Source of the DNA: JALZAA01 sp035316025
GTDB lineage: Bacteria > Actinomycetota > Acidimicrobiia > IMCC26256 > JACDBD01
Direction of reading: 5' to 3'
Assembly (NCBI GenBank): GCA_035316025.1
Contig: DATFXL010000120.1
Span: 1 to 38,721 of the forward strand
Length of the DNA: 38,721 nucleotides
Part shown: positions 1 to 7,939 of the stretch, piece after piece
Layout: each line of letters starts with the position of its first letter
How positions within the stretch are numbered: the stretch's first letter is position 1
The notes under the pieces: model-generated
Told to the model about the DNA's origin: nothing
Databases searched by the model: none
What the model saw: the letters and a program-made list of their open reading frames with translations, nothing else
Translations under genes and position numbers: made by a program

Positions 1-852
1 GGCGGTGATCCGGCCCAGGTACTCGTGTACCCCGACCTGCCGTCGGCGTGGCGGCTCGTCCTCGCGGTCCGCCAGGGCCGCTTCCGCGATCCCGGACGGT
101 TGACGCGCGGCCCCCTCGGGCTGGGCACGGACTTCGAGTCGATCCGCGACTACCTGCCCGACGACGACATCCGCCAGGTGAACTGGCGGGCGACGGCCCG
201 CCTCGGCCGGCCGATGAGCAACCAGTACCGGGTCGAGCAGGACCGCGATGTCGTCTGCCTCCTCGACACGGGCCGGCTGATGGCGGCGCCGCTCTGCGAC
301 CGCACCCGGCTCGACACCACCGTGGATGCCGCCACCGCCGTCGCGCTCGTCGCCGACGAAGTGGGCGACCGGGCCGGCGTGATCGCGTTCGACGCCCAGC
401 TGCGGCGGCGGCTGCCGCCGGCTCGAGGCGGTGGCGACGCCGTCGTGCGCGCCGTCTTCGACGTCGAGCCGACGATGGTCGACTCCGACTACGAGCTCGC
501 GTTCCGTGCCGTAGGGACCGGGAAGCGCGCATTCGTGCTCGTGCTGACCGACCTGCTCGAGGAAGCGGCGGCGCAGCCGCTCGTCGACGCGATGCCCGTG
601 CTGGCCCGCCGGCACGCGGTCGTCGTCGCCTCCGTCGCCGACCCCGACCTTCAGCAGCTGGTGCACGCGCCGCCGCAGTCGCCCGCCGACGCCTACGCGG
701 CCGCGGTCGCGCTCGACGTGCTCGACGCCCGCGCCCGCGTCGTGGCCCAGCTGCGGCGCGCCGGCGCCGACGTGGTCGAGGCGCGCCCCGACGTCCTCCC
801 GAACGCCTGCGTCGGCGCCTACCTCACGGCGAAGGCACGGGCGCGGTTGTAA
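1..852 (+). CDS. DUF58 domain protein, 5' end cut by window edge
   Basis: The open frame runs in from base 1, so the gene starts outside the window; the in-frame GTG at 25 is internal. The visible part has the DUF58 hallmark around 127-225 (FESIRDYLPDDDIRQVNWR then a short ATARLGRP), followed by a von Willebrand A-like fold whose first strand ends in LLDTGRLM near base 275, a MIDAS-like position. DUF58 proteins are usually encoded beside a MoxR AAA+ ATPase and membrane partners, and are thought to act in chaperone-like maturation of complexes; the exact role is unknown. The following SpoIIM and RDD genes fit that known neighbourhood, so a moxR gene probably lies just upstream of the window. 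Its last 34 bases overlap the convergent SpoIIM gene. Confidence 0.9.
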   Translation, partial: GGDPAQVLVYPDLPSAWRLVLAVRQGRFRDPGRLTRGPLGLGTDFESIRDYLPDDDIRQVNWRATARLGRPMSNQYRVEQDRDVVCLLDTGRLMAAPLCDRTRLDTTVDAATAVALVADEVGDRAGVIAFDAQLRRRLPPARGGGDAVVRAVFDVEPTMVDSDYELAFRAVGTGKRAFVLVLTDLLEEAAAQPLVDAMPVLARRHAVVVASVADPDLQQLVHAPPQSPADAYAAAVALDVLDARARVVAQLRRAGADVVEARPDVLPNACVGAYLTAKARARL

Positions 853-1862
853 CCGCCCGATGCCGATGTCGGGCGTCCCCGCCAGAGGACGAGGCCCCAG
901 TAGATCGCGCCGAGGGTCACGCCGATCGTGATCACTGCGCCGAGGCCGAGGCCGCGCGGCGTGACGAACCCCTCGACCAGGCCCGCCAGCACCAGCCACG
1001 GCGCGGTGCCGAGCACGATCTCGACCGCGACGCGGGCCTCGGCCGCGAGCGCGACGCCGCGGCGGCGGTGACCGGGGCTTACGAGCGCCCATCCCATGCG
1101 CAGCCCCGCCGCGCTCGCGACGACGACGCATGACAGCTCGAGAACTCCGTGGGCGGTCACGAGCTCGAAGAAGGGAACGCCGTTCCCGGCCCAGATCGAA
1201 AGACCGGTGATCGCGCCGAACAGCACACCTTGGTAGACGAGCAGGGCAGCGGTCCCGATGCCGGCCGCGATGCCGCCCGCGAACGCGACGATCGTCACCC
1301 GGATGTTGTTGGTGAAGATCTCGCTCGAGAACGCGGCCTGCTCGTCGGTCGTCAGCCCGAGATCAGTGCCGCGCTCCCTCGGCTCCGTGACCGACCGGTA
1401 CTCGCCGGGGACAACCCCACTCGCCGCCCCCGGGTCGCGCACTGCCCACACCGCCGACAGCACCCATGGCCCGAACAGCAGGAGCGCCGCGACGATCAAC
1501 AGGCTCGGCCGTTCCCGCACCCGCTGCCAGTAGCCGGTCGTCGCGAACTCGGCGAACGACGCGCCGCGGCGGGCGCGTTCGTACACCAGTGGGCGCGCCC
1601 GGGCGACGAGCGCTTCGAGGCGCGCCACGGTGGGGTCGCCTGCGAAGCGCCGGCGCGCCAACGCGAGGTCGGCGGCGGTCGCCCGATACAACGCGCCCAA
1701 GCGGCGGACGCCGTCGGGGCCGAGAGACTCAGCCCGCCGGCCTGCTCGTGCGACCAACGCGTCGAGCTCGCGCCACCGTTCCCGTCGTGCCTCTACGAAC
1801 TCGTCGAGCTTCAGACCCGCTCCCTTCCTGCTGCCGCTGTTACGTTCGCCGGGTGGCGTCAC
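819..1862 (-). CDS. SpoIIM (stage II sporulation protein M) family membrane protein
   Basis: A multi-pass membrane protein with a basic soluble N-terminal region (about 110 residues, many Arg) and about five hydrophobic segments between residues 120 and 340, including the conserved stretch ending in GVLELSCVV. This matches the SpoIIM/DUF95 family. In non-spore-formers it is uncharacterised and recurs with MoxR, DUF58 and RDD genes, as here. The start is uncertain. The first permissible codon is GTG at 1862, which would overlap the divergent RDD gene by 10 bases. Family proteins normally begin close to the motif LDEFVEARRERW. That lies just after a CTG at 1814, which is preceded by a good AGGAAGGGAG ribosome site, so a non-standard CTG start (331 residues) is possible. 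Confidence 0.88.
   Translation of the reverse strand: MTPPGERNSGSRKGAGLKLDEFVEARRERWRELDALVARAGRRAESLGPDGVRRLGALYRATAADLALARRRFAGDPTVARLEALVARARPLVYERARRGASFAEFATTGYWQRVRERPSLLIVAALLLFGPWVLSAVWAVRDPGAASGVVPGEYRSVTEPRERGTDLGLTTDEQAAFSSEIFTNNIRVTIVAFAGGIAAGIGTAALLVYQGVLFGAITGLSIWAGNGVPFFELVTAHGVLELSCVVVASAAGLRMGWALVSPGHRRRGVALAAEARVAVEIVLGTAPWLVLAGLVEGFVTPRGLGLGAVITIGVTLGAIYWGLVLWRGRPTSASGGYNRARAFAVR
1841..1846 (+). promoter_or_regulatory. -10-like hexamer for a leaderless RDD transcript
   Basis: TACGTT ends 6 bases before the GTG start at 1853 and there is no Shine-Dalgarno sequence, the arrangement expected when transcription begins at the start codon. No clear -35 is visible. Confidence 0.45.
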
Positions 1863-2584
1863 TCGACGACCGGGTCACCATCGCCACGCCCGAGGGCGTC
1901 GAGCTCGAGCTGGTCCTGGCCGGCGTCGGCTCGCGCTTCGCGGCGACCCTGCTCGACGTCGTCGTTCAGCTCGGCGCGATCTTCGCGCTCGCGATCGTCC
2001 TCGGCCCGCTCGGCTCCAACGGCTATGCCGTCGCGGTGTACCTCGTCGCCGTGTTCCTCATCCTCTTCGCCTACGACATCATCCTCGAGACGTGGAACCG
2101 CGGTCGCAGCATCGGCAAGCTCGCCGCCGGGCTGCGCGTCGTGCGCGCCGGCGGTGACGCAGAGGGCTTCCTCACCGCGGCGGTGCGCAACTTCCTCCGC
2201 ATCATCGACTTCCTACCTGCGTTCTACGTAGTCGGCGTCATCTCCATCCTGGCAACGAGCCGGAACCAACGCCTCGGCGATCTCGCCGCCGGCACGATCG
2301 TCATACGTGAGCGGCGCCCGCCGGTCGCGCCGGCGTCAACCTACGTCCCGCCACAGGCGGCGGCGCCGTACCTCGATTGGGACGTGAGCGCGGTGAGCAC
2401 AGAAGACATCGCGACGCTCCGGCAGTTCCTCGAGCGTCGCCTCTCGATCAACCCGGGCGCCCGCGCCCACCTCGCGACCGATCTCGCTGCGCGCGTTCGG
2501 CCCAAGGTCGTCGGCGCGCCCGACGGCTGGCATCCCGAGAGCTTCCTCGAAGGTGTCGTCGCGGCGAAGACGGCCCGGGGCTGA
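1853..2584 (+). CDS. RDD family membrane protein with C-terminal cytoplasmic tail
   Basis: A 243-residue protein. The RDD domain covers about residues 5-150: a first membrane segment after GSRFAATLLDVVVQ, a second around YLVAVFLILFAYDIIL, the polar motif WNRGRSIGKLAAGLRVV, and a third segment near FLPAFYVVGVISI followed by RNQRLGDLAAGTIVIRE. The last 85 residues are soluble, with a Pro/Ala linker and a charged helix. RDD proteins are poorly understood; some take part in Na+/H+ exchange. GTG at 1853 is chosen because it gives the usual family N-terminus and has a -10-like hexamer just upstream. It is divergent from the SpoIIM gene and probably the same functional set. Confidence 0.88.
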   Translation: MASLDDRVTIATPEGVELELVLAGVGSRFAATLLDVVVQLGAIFALAIVLGPLGSNGYAVAVYLVAVFLILFAYDIILETWNRGRSIGKLAAGLRVVRAGGDAEGFLTAAVRNFLRIIDFLPAFYVVGVISILATSRNQRLGDLAAGTIVIRERRPPVAPASTYVPPQAAAPYLDWDVSAVSTEDIATLRQFLERRLSINPGARAHLATDLAARVRPKVVGAPDGWHPESFLEGVVAAKTARG

Positions 2585-2616
2585 CGCGCCGCGACCGGCT
2601 ACTACGCTCCCCCGTC

Positions 2617-3045
2617 GTGAGCACGGCAACGGCTCCTGTCCCGGTCACGCCCGCGTCTCCTGCGCCCGCATCCGCCGGTGGAAGGGCCGTGCTCGCCATC
2701 GACCTCAAGCCGTTGCGGTTCGCGGGCGCCGGCATGCTGGCCGTGGCCGCCGTCCGGCCCTGGCTGCCTGCGACGCTCGGCCCACCTTGCCCGCTGCGCA
2801 CGGTGACCGGCGTGCCGTGCCCGTTCTGCGGGATGACGCGCGGCGTCACCTCGCTCGTGCACGGTCAGGTGAGCGCGGCCTTTTCGTACAACCCAGGCGC
2901 ATTCCTCGTCGTGGCGATGGCGCTCGTGCTCCTCGTCGCCTGGCGCTGGCAGCGGGTGCGGATTCCGATGTGGGCGGTGTTCGTGTTCTTCGCCGCGTTG
3001 TGGGCGTTCCAGCTGTTCAAATACGCGACCGGAAGACCGCTCTAG
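2617..3045 (+). CDS. DUF2752 family membrane protein
   Basis: A 142-residue protein. After a low-complexity Pro/Ala/Thr leader come a membrane segment and the DUF2752 signature CPLRTVTGVPCPFCGMTRG (residues about 58-76), with three Cys in a short loop, then two further membrane segments. The function of DUF2752 is unknown; the conserved Cys-rich loop suggests metal or disulfide chemistry at the membrane surface, which is inference. The GTG start has TACGCT ending 8 bases upstream and no ribosome site, again a leaderless pattern. Its stop codon overlaps the next start (TAGTG), so the two genes are probably co-transcribed. Confidence 0.85.
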   Translation: MSTATAPVPVTPASPAPASAGGRAVLAIDLKPLRFAGAGMLAVAAVRPWLPATLGPPCPLRTVTGVPCPFCGMTRGVTSLVHGQVSAAFSYNPGAFLVVAMALVLLVAWRWQRVRIPMWAVFVFFAALWAFQLFKYATGRPL

Positions 3046-3506
3046 TGACACAACCCGTTCCGCCGCCCGGTGGGGCACCGGCAGGGCCGTCGGGACCGCG
3101 CGCCGACTTCTGGTACCGCCTCGGCGGCTTCCTCATCGACGGTGTGATCCTGTATGTGATCGGCTTGGTGATCGGGCTCGTCTTCCGCGGCAATATCGCC
3201 TCGCAGATCCTGATCAGCCTGGCCGCCGGCATCGCGTACAGCGTGTACTTCATCGGTAGCAGCAGCGGGCAGACCCCGGGCATGCGCTTGTTGAACATCC
3301 GCGCCGTCGACGCCGCGACGGGAGGGCGCGTCGACTACGGCCGCGCGTTCATTCGCTATCTCGTCGGCGTCGTCTCCCAGATCCCGTGCTACCTCGGCTA
3401 CTTCTGGATGCTGTGGGATCACGAGAAGCAGACGTGGCACGACAAGGCGGCAGGCACGTTCGTCGTACCGACGTCCGCATACCCCGTGGATCGGTGGCCG
3501 GGCTGA
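3045..3506 (+). CDS. RDD family protein (small)
   Basis: A 153-residue protein with a Pro/Gly-rich N-terminus, then a complete RDD domain: FWYRLGGFLIDGVILYVI, a second hydrophobic segment ending IAYSVYFIG, the motif SGQTPGMRLLNIRAVD, a third segment, and the closing KQTWHDKAAGTFVV. The GTG start shares one base with the DUF2752 stop, implying translational coupling. It is a second RDD gene within 1.2 kb but differs from the first by its N-terminal linker and lack of a long tail. The biochemical role is unknown. Confidence 0.88.
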   Translation: MTQPVPPPGGAPAGPSGPRADFWYRLGGFLIDGVILYVIGLVIGLVFRGNIASQILISLAAGIAYSVYFIGSSSGQTPGMRLLNIRAVDAATGGRVDYGRAFIRYLVGVVSQIPCYLGYFWMLWDHEKQTWHDKAAGTFVVPTSAYPVDRWPG

Positions 3507-3607
3507 CCGCTTCGGATCCACGCACGCGCTGCACGTAGACCCCCGCGAGTCGCGTCGGTACGCTACGCCCCCTTGCGACCCCCCGAAGGCGAGGGAGGCT
3601 CACCGAC

Positions 3608-4063
3608 ATGACCGCGACACCGCCCGAGCCTCCCGATCGCGGGCCGGAGCCGCCTCCCAGCCCTCCCACCCCGCCGCCCGCGTCCCCGCCTCCGCCGGGC
3701 GCGCCCGCAGCGCCGCCGGGACCGCCGGCGTACGGGCAGCAGCCGACCGGCTACGGCTATCAGACCGGGCCCAGGACGAACGGTCTGGCGATCGCGGCGC
3801 TGGTGCTCGGGATCGCGGGGCTCGTGTTCTACGCCTGCGGCGTCGCGTCGATCCTGGCGCTCGTGTTCGGGTACATGTCCCGAGGCCAGATCGATCGCGA
3901 CCCCGCGAACCAGACCGGCCGCGGGATGGCGATCGCCGGGATCATCATGGGATGGATCGGCGTCGCCATCTTCGTGATCTTCTGGGTCGTGATCATCATC
4001 GTCGGCGTGACGACGGACAACAACAGCAGCATGGCGCTGATCAGCCGCGCGCTGGCGGCCTAG
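3608..4063 (+). CDS. Proline-rich DUF4190 membrane protein
   Basis: A 151-residue protein. Residues 1-55 are a proline/glycine-rich cytoplasmic tail with Tyr/Gln. Then come two membrane segments typical of DUF4190 (TNGLAIAALVLGIAGLVFYA, and the second within GMAIAGIIMGWIGVAIFVIF) separated by FGYMSRGQIDRDP. GGGAGG lies about 10 bases before the ATG. DUF4190 proteins are common in actinobacteria with no assigned function; the proline-rich tail resembles that of the DUF4328 protein at 19706 and may be a protein-interaction surface. The gene is followed by a strong hairpin at 4107-4137. Confidence 0.82.
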   Translation: MTATPPEPPDRGPEPPPSPPTPPPASPPPPGAPAAPPGPPAYGQQPTGYGYQTGPRTNGLAIAALVLGIAGLVFYACGVASILALVFGYMSRGQIDRDPANQTGRGMAIAGIIMGWIGVAIFVIFWVVIIIVGVTTDNNSSMALISRALAA

Positions 4064-4106
4064 TCGTTCGTCTCCACGGCACGCCGTCGTCACGACGAGC
4101 TGACGC

Positions 4107-4137
4107 GCAAGGGACGGCCCCGCGGGCCGTCCCTTGC
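4107..4137. terminator. Perfect 14-bp hairpin between convergent genes
   Basis: GCAAGGGACGGCCC (4107-4120), loop CGC, then the exact reverse complement (4124-4137). It sits between the convergent stops at 4063 (+) and 4167 (-), so it can serve both strands. There is no T-run on either side, so it is not a classical intrinsic terminator. Confidence 0.65.
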
Positions 4138-4166
4138 ACGGTCGAGAGCCCGCTATCTCGCTGTCG

Positions 4167-4565
4167 TCACGTCCTGACCGCGCCGTGTCCCTCCCAGAAC
4201 GCGCTCAACGCGTTCTGCGTCTTTGCCAGCCAGATGAACGAGCCGACGATCGGCAGGAGGTTCCACAGGCCGGTGACGCCGGTAACGGGCGGCGGCTCCC
4301 GCCCCTCGGCTCCGTACAGGTGCCCGACCTCCGCCGGCATGATGAACCAGTTCACGACGTTGACGAAGATGGCAAGGATCAGGCCGACGACGCCGCCGAT
4401 GCCTTGCCCGCTGTAGTCCTTCATCTCCTGGAACGTCTTGTACGTCCACACGAACCAGTAGATGCCCAGCGTGATCAGGCCCAGGAAGAAGACGACGACC
4501 CAACCGCGCGGCTTGCCGAGCGGACGCCCGCCGCTGGGAGTAGGAGTCGGTGCTGGCTGTGCCAT
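4167..4565 (-). CDS. DUF4234-like small membrane protein (paralogue 1)
   Basis: A 132-residue protein with a Pro/Gly-rich leader, a first membrane segment (GWVVVFFLGLITLGIYWFVW), the charged turn KTFQEMKDYSGQGIGG, and two further hydrophobic segments separated by EVGHLYGAEGREPPPVTG. The repeated TLGIYWFVW / LIAGWF style matches DUF4234. It is clearly paralogous to the gene at 4593 with the same order of segments. A GAAAGGG ribosome site lies about 9 bases before the ATG. Only 27 bases separate it from the upstream paralogue, so the two form one operon. Function unknown. Confidence 0.78.
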   Translation of the reverse strand: MAQPAPTPTPSGGRPLGKPRGWVVVFFLGLITLGIYWFVWTYKTFQEMKDYSGQGIGGVVGLILAIFVNVVNWFIMPAEVGHLYGAEGREPPPVTGVTGLWNLLPIVGSFIWLAKTQNALSAFWEGHGAVRT

Positions 4566-4592
4566 GGAACTGCCCTTTCGTTGGTACGGTGA

Positions 4593-4988
4593 CTACGCCG
4601 GAAGCGGGGCCGCGCCCTTGGACACCCAGTAGTCGTTGAGCGCGCCCTGCACCCGGTTCATGTAGAGGAACCAGCCCGCGATCGGGATGAGGAGCCAGAG
4701 CCCCTCGATCGGCTCGACCGGAGACTCCCTGCCGTCTGCCTGGTACATCTTCTGGATCTCTACGATCACGAGGAACCAGCCGGCGATCAGCCAGCTCAGG
4801 AGCGCACCGAGGCCGCCACCCAGGCCCTCGCCGTTGTGCTGCTTCAGCTCCTCGAAGGTCAAGTAGGCCCAGTACAGGCCGTAGATGCCGCAGGTGACCA
4901 GGCTCAGCAGGGCCACCGTCGTCGGATTCCGCGCTTCCCCGATGGGGCCGCGGCCTCCGGCTGCGGGTGTGGGTTGTGGTTGGGTCAT
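4593..4988 (-). CDS. DUF4234-like small membrane protein (paralogue 2)
   Basis: A 131-residue protein from the ATG at 4988, which has AGGAGAG 6 bases upstream; a GTG at 5057 would add a tail lying over the promoter and is not used here. Three hydrophobic segments are seen: PTTVALLSLVTCGIYGLYWA, a middle one around LGALLSWLIAGWFLVI, and LWLLIPIAGWFLYM. Between them are LTFEELKQHNGEGLGG and QKMYQADGRESPVEPIEG, which match the turns in the neighbouring paralogue. A tandem duplication is the simplest explanation. Function unknown. Confidence 0.78.
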   Translation of the reverse strand: MTQPQPTPAAGGRGPIGEARNPTTVALLSLVTCGIYGLYWAYLTFEELKQHNGEGLGGGLGALLSWLIAGWFLVIVEIQKMYQADGRESPVEPIEGLWLLIPIAGWFLYMNRVQGALNDYWVSKGAAPLPA

Positions 4989-5028
4989 CGATGCTCTCCT
5001 GCCTTCCCTGGTGTGTGCGGCCGCGGAC

Positions 5029-5057
5029 TGCCTATCCGTCGGCAGGTCGAAAGTCAA
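5029..5057 (-). promoter_or_regulatory. Promoter of the DUF4234 pair
   Basis: On the minus strand TTGACT (5057-5052) is followed after exactly 17 bases by TAGGCA (5034-5029). Transcription would begin near 5022 and give a leader of roughly 35 bases containing the AGGAGAG site of the ATG at 4988. This is the best -35/-10 pair in the first 10 kb. Confidence 0.6.
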
Positions 5058-5075
5058 CGACCAGAGGTCACGAAC

Positions 5076-5684
5076 CTACGCGTCGACCTCGCGGCGTCCC
5101 TCGAGCGCGCGCCCCAGCGTGACCTCGTCGGCATACTCGAGGTCGCCGCCCACGGGCAGACCACTCGCAATGCGCGTGACCCGTAATCCGAGCGGCTTCA
5201 GCAGCCGGGCGAGGTACATGGCGGTCGCTTCGCCTTCGATGTTCGGATTGGTCGCGAGGATGACCTCTTGCACGCCCTCGTCGCTCACGCGCGCGAGCAG
5301 TTCCTTGACCTTCAGCTGGTCGGGTCCGATGCCTTCGATGGGTGAGATGGCGCCGAGCAGGACGTGGTACCGCCCCCGGTACTCCTGAGTCCGTTCGACG
5401 GCGACGATGTCGCGCGGCTCCTCGACGACGCACAGGAGCGTCGGGTCGCGCCGGTCGTCACGGCAGTACGCGCATAGCCCGCCTTCGGCGAAGTTGAAGC
5501 AGCGACGGCACCAGCCGACGCGCTCTTTCGCCTCGACGATGGCGCGCGCAAGGCGCTTGGCGTCCTCGGGCGCCGTCTTCAGGAGATAGAACGCGATGCG
5601 CTGCGCCGACTTGGGGCCGATGCCGGGGAGCCGCCCCAACTCGTCGACCAGGCTCTGGACCGGCCCTTCGAAGGGAGACGCCAC
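5076..5684 (-). CDS. recR: Recombination mediator RecR
   Basis: A full-length 202-residue RecR, which with RecF/RecO loads RecA at single-stranded gaps. Visible parts in order: helix-hairpin-helix LGRLPGIGPKSAQRIAF (about 16-32), a four-Cys zinc finger (C59, C62, C71, C74), and the Toprim domain starting LLCVVEEPRDI with the acidic run near the end of the domain. The GTG start lies 6 bases after the ybaB stop, in TGACCGGAGGTGG, so translation is probably coupled. The order dnaX, ybaB, recR on one strand is the classic conserved operon. No promoter is seen between ybaB and recR. Confidence 0.97.
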   Translation of the reverse strand: MASPFEGPVQSLVDELGRLPGIGPKSAQRIAFYLLKTAPEDAKRLARAIVEAKERVGWCRRCFNFAEGGLCAYCRDDRRDPTLLCVVEEPRDIVAVERTQEYRGRYHVLLGAISPIEGIGPDQLKVKELLARVSDEGVQEVILATNPNIEGEATAMYLARLLKPLGLRVTRIASGLPVGGDLEYADEVTLGRALEGRREVDA

Positions 5685-5690
5685 CTCCGG

Positions 5691-6023
5691 TCAGCCGAGC
5701 GCGCCGCCGAGGCTGCCGAGGTCGAGGCCGCCGGTGACGGAGCCCATGCGCTCGGCCTGAAGCTCCTGTGCCCGGCGCATCGCCTCGCCCACGGCGGCGA
5801 CGACGAGGTCCTCGAGCATCTCGACGTCGTCGGGATCGACCACGTCGGGCGAGATCCTCACCGCCTGGACGTCGCCGGCGCCCGTGACGACGGCCGTCAC
5901 CTTCCCCCCACCGGCGGACCCCTCGACGAGAGCGGTTGCGAGCTCGTCCTGCGCTGCGGCCATGTCGGCCTGCATCTTCTGCACCTGGCGCATCATCTGG
6001 TTGAGCTGCTTCTGGTTCGGCAC
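5691..6023 (-). CDS. YbaB/EbfC family nucleoid-associated protein
   Basis: A 110-residue protein from GTG 6023. Its N-terminal coiled helix (LNQMMRQVQKMQADMAAAQDEL) is followed by a compact domain with GGGKVTAVVTGAGDVQAVRI and a closing helix ending AMRRAQELQAERM. YbaB/EbfC forms a tweezers-like dimer that binds DNA and is encoded between dnaX and recR, as here. The frame is also open back to 6044, but GTG 6023 gives the normal family length and has AGCGGAG about 9 bases upstream. The Gly/Leu tail GGLDLGSLGG is common in actinobacterial members. Confidence 0.93.
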   Translation of the reverse strand: MPNQKQLNQMMRQVQKMQADMAAAQDELATALVEGSAGGGKVTAVVTGAGDVQAVRISPDVVDPDDVEMLEDLVVAAVGEAMRRAQELQAERMGSVTGGLDLGSLGGALG

Positions 6024-6071
6024 GGCGTCTGCTCCGCTTCGCAACCACTCCTACCGGGTCCCGGCGGGCGG

Positions 6072-7874
6072 TCACTCGTGGTGGCGTTCCTCGACGACGG
6101 TGGCGCCCAGCGACTCGGTGAGCATCGTCGTCGGGCTCGTCGACTCTACTCCCGGTGCGGTCGCGCTCTCGTCCGCCTCGATGACGACGTCCTCGGGCTC
6201 GTCCTCGGGCGGAGGCGGTTCCGGCGCGTCGGTGGCCGTCCGCTCCCCGCTGAACCCCTCGTGCTCGACGAGGTTGAACCGCAAGCTGCTGCCGACGTGC
6301 CGCGACAGCGCTTCTCTGATCGTGTCGGCTTCGCGCCGGAACCGGGGCCGCGCCGCTTCGATGAGACGGGGCGACACCCCGAAGGTCACGACGTCACCCT
6401 CCACCGACAACGGCTGTGCCTCCTGCACGGCGCTGCGCGTCGCGACGGGCAACTCCGGCAGTACGGTCGCCCACGCCAGGATGACCTCGTCGACGTCCAC
6501 CGACGTCACGCCCGAGTCGCGCGCCGGGGAGGACGACTCCGTGTCGCCGGCCGAAGACGGCTCCGACGCGGCAGGTGGGTCTGTGGGCTCGTCGGCAGGC
6601 GCGGGCGTGGGCTCGGGGCGGCGCTTGCGGAGCGCGCCCACCGTCACGCCGGGAGCGCGCGCCGCGGGCGTATTCGCCGACTCAGACCGCGTCCCGGCAT
6701 CGCTTGCGTCGCGCTCGCCGGCGACGGTTTGTTCCAGCTTCTCGATGCGCTCCATCACGGTCTGGATCGGGGGCCCGACCTCGCGCCGCGTGAGCCGGAC
6801 GAGCGCGATCTCGAGCACCAGACGCGGATCGGCGGCGTCGGTGCCGCGCATGTCGACCACCGCCTGACCCAACGTCTCGAGGACGCGCACGAGCGTCGTA
6901 TTGCCGAGCGTCTGGCCGAGCTCGTCGAGCCGGCGCTGCTCGTCCTCTGGCGCGTCGACGCGCACCTGACCACCGCTGGCGTTCAGGAGGAAGGCGTCCC
7001 GCACCGAGCGCAGCACGTCCTCGGCGATGCGGCGCGGCTCGTGGCCGGCGTCGAGCAGCGCGCCCACGGCGATCAGGACGCCCGCCGAGTCCTGGGCGGC
7101 CACGGCGTCGAGGACGGCGGCGCGCAGGTCGAAGGGCGTGCCCCCGAACAGATCGGAGACAGCGTCGGCGTCGAGGCGGCCGGTTCCGTGGGCGAGGGCC
7201 TGGTCGAGCAGGGACAATGCGTCGCGCGCCGACCCGCCGGCGGCGCGGGCGATCACGGCCAGCGCCGCCGCGTCGGCTTCGATGCCCTCCTGGGAGAGCA
7301 CGTCGGCCAGGAGCGATTCGAGCTCGTCCGTCGAGAAGAGCGTGAACTCGAGGTGCTGGGTGCGGGACCGGATGGTCGGCAGGACCTTCTCCGGGTTCGT
7401 GGTGGCGAGCACGAACACGACATGCTCGGGCGGCTCTTCCAGCGTCTTGAGCAGCGCGTTCGACGCCGCCGCGCTGAGCATCTGCACCTCGTCGACGAGG
7501 TACACCTTGCGTTTCGAAGTGGCGCCCATCCCGAGATGCACGCTGTCAGTGAGGTCGCGGATGTTGTCGACGCTGTTATTGGACGCGGCATCGAGCTCGA
7601 ACAGGTCGAGGAAGCGGCCCTGGGCGATGGCGACGCAGTTCTCGCAGACGCCGCACGGCTCGCCGTCGGCGCCCAGGTTCAGACAGTTGAGCGCCCTGGC
7701 GAGGATGCGAGCTGTGGTCGTCTTGCCCGTGCCGCGGGGGCCGGAGAACAGGTAGGCGTGGCCGACCCGGCCCTCCCGCACGGCGTTCCGGAGCGCGGCC
7801 GTCACGTGCTCCTGGCCGACGAGGCCTCCGAACGTCTGGGGGCGGTGCTTCCGATAGAGAGACTGATAGGCCAT
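6072..7874 (-). CDS. dnaX: DNA polymerase III subunit gamma/tau (DnaX)
   Basis: A 600-residue clamp-loader ATPase. Walker A GPRGTGKTT spans residues 45-53, the zinc module uses C64, C74, C77 and C80, Walker B LVDEVQML lies near 123, and the sensor motif follows a TTNPEKVLPTIRSR-type arginine finger. After the collar (domain III, to about residue 375) comes an acidic, Pro/Ser/Thr-rich linker and a shorter folded C-terminus. I see no A-rich slippage site, so only the full-length tau-like form is predicted. The ATG at 7874 has TAGAGT 8 bases upstream and no ribosome site, consistent with a leaderless transcript. It heads the dnaX-ybaB-recR operon. Confidence 0.97.
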   Translation of the reverse strand: MAYQSLYRKHRPQTFGGLVGQEHVTAALRNAVREGRVGHAYLFSGPRGTGKTTTARILARALNCLNLGADGEPCGVCENCVAIAQGRFLDLFELDAASNNSVDNIRDLTDSVHLGMGATSKRKVYLVDEVQMLSAAASNALLKTLEEPPEHVVFVLATTNPEKVLPTIRSRTQHLEFTLFSTDELESLLADVLSQEGIEADAAALAVIARAAGGSARDALSLLDQALAHGTGRLDADAVSDLFGGTPFDLRAAVLDAVAAQDSAGVLIAVGALLDAGHEPRRIAEDVLRSVRDAFLLNASGGQVRVDAPEDEQRRLDELGQTLGNTTLVRVLETLGQAVVDMRGTDAADPRLVLEIALVRLTRREVGPPIQTVMERIEKLEQTVAGERDASDAGTRSESANTPAARAPGVTVGALRKRRPEPTPAPADEPTDPPAASEPSSAGDTESSSPARDSGVTSVDVDEVILAWATVLPELPVATRSAVQEAQPLSVEGDVVTFGVSPRLIEAARPRFRREADTIREALSRHVGSSLRFNLVEHEGFSGERTATDAPEPPPPEDEPEDVVIEADESATAPGVESTSPTTMLTESLGATVVEERHHE

Positions 7875-7882
7875 CGATTGGG

Positions 7883-7904
7883 ACTCTACCGAGAGCAGTA
7901 CCCT
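7883..7904. promoter_or_regulatory. Divergent -10 elements of dnaX and pncA
   Basis: On the minus strand TAGAGT (7888-7883) ends 8 bases from the dnaX ATG. On the plus strand TACCCT (7899-7904) would start a transcript near 7911 with a 29-base leader that carries the GGAGG site of pncA. No convincing -35 is seen for either. Confidence 0.45.
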
Positions 7905-7939
7905 GCGAAGTGAGAAGCCTCCGACGCGGGAGGTGGGAA

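Noticed and set aside
4989..5057. N-terminal extension of the second DUF4234 gene to a GTG at 5057
   Set aside because: The extra 23 codons lie over the -35 and -10 hexamers, and ATG 4988 has a proper ribosome site.
6072..7874. Programmed frameshift in dnaX producing a short gamma form
   Set aside because: No run of A residues or other slippery heptamer is seen near the end of domain III.
6078..7913. A 611-codon open frame on the plus strand opposite dnaX
   Set aside because: It is the Arg/His/Gly-rich shadow expected of GC-rich DNA, while the minus strand encodes a complete DnaX with every motif.
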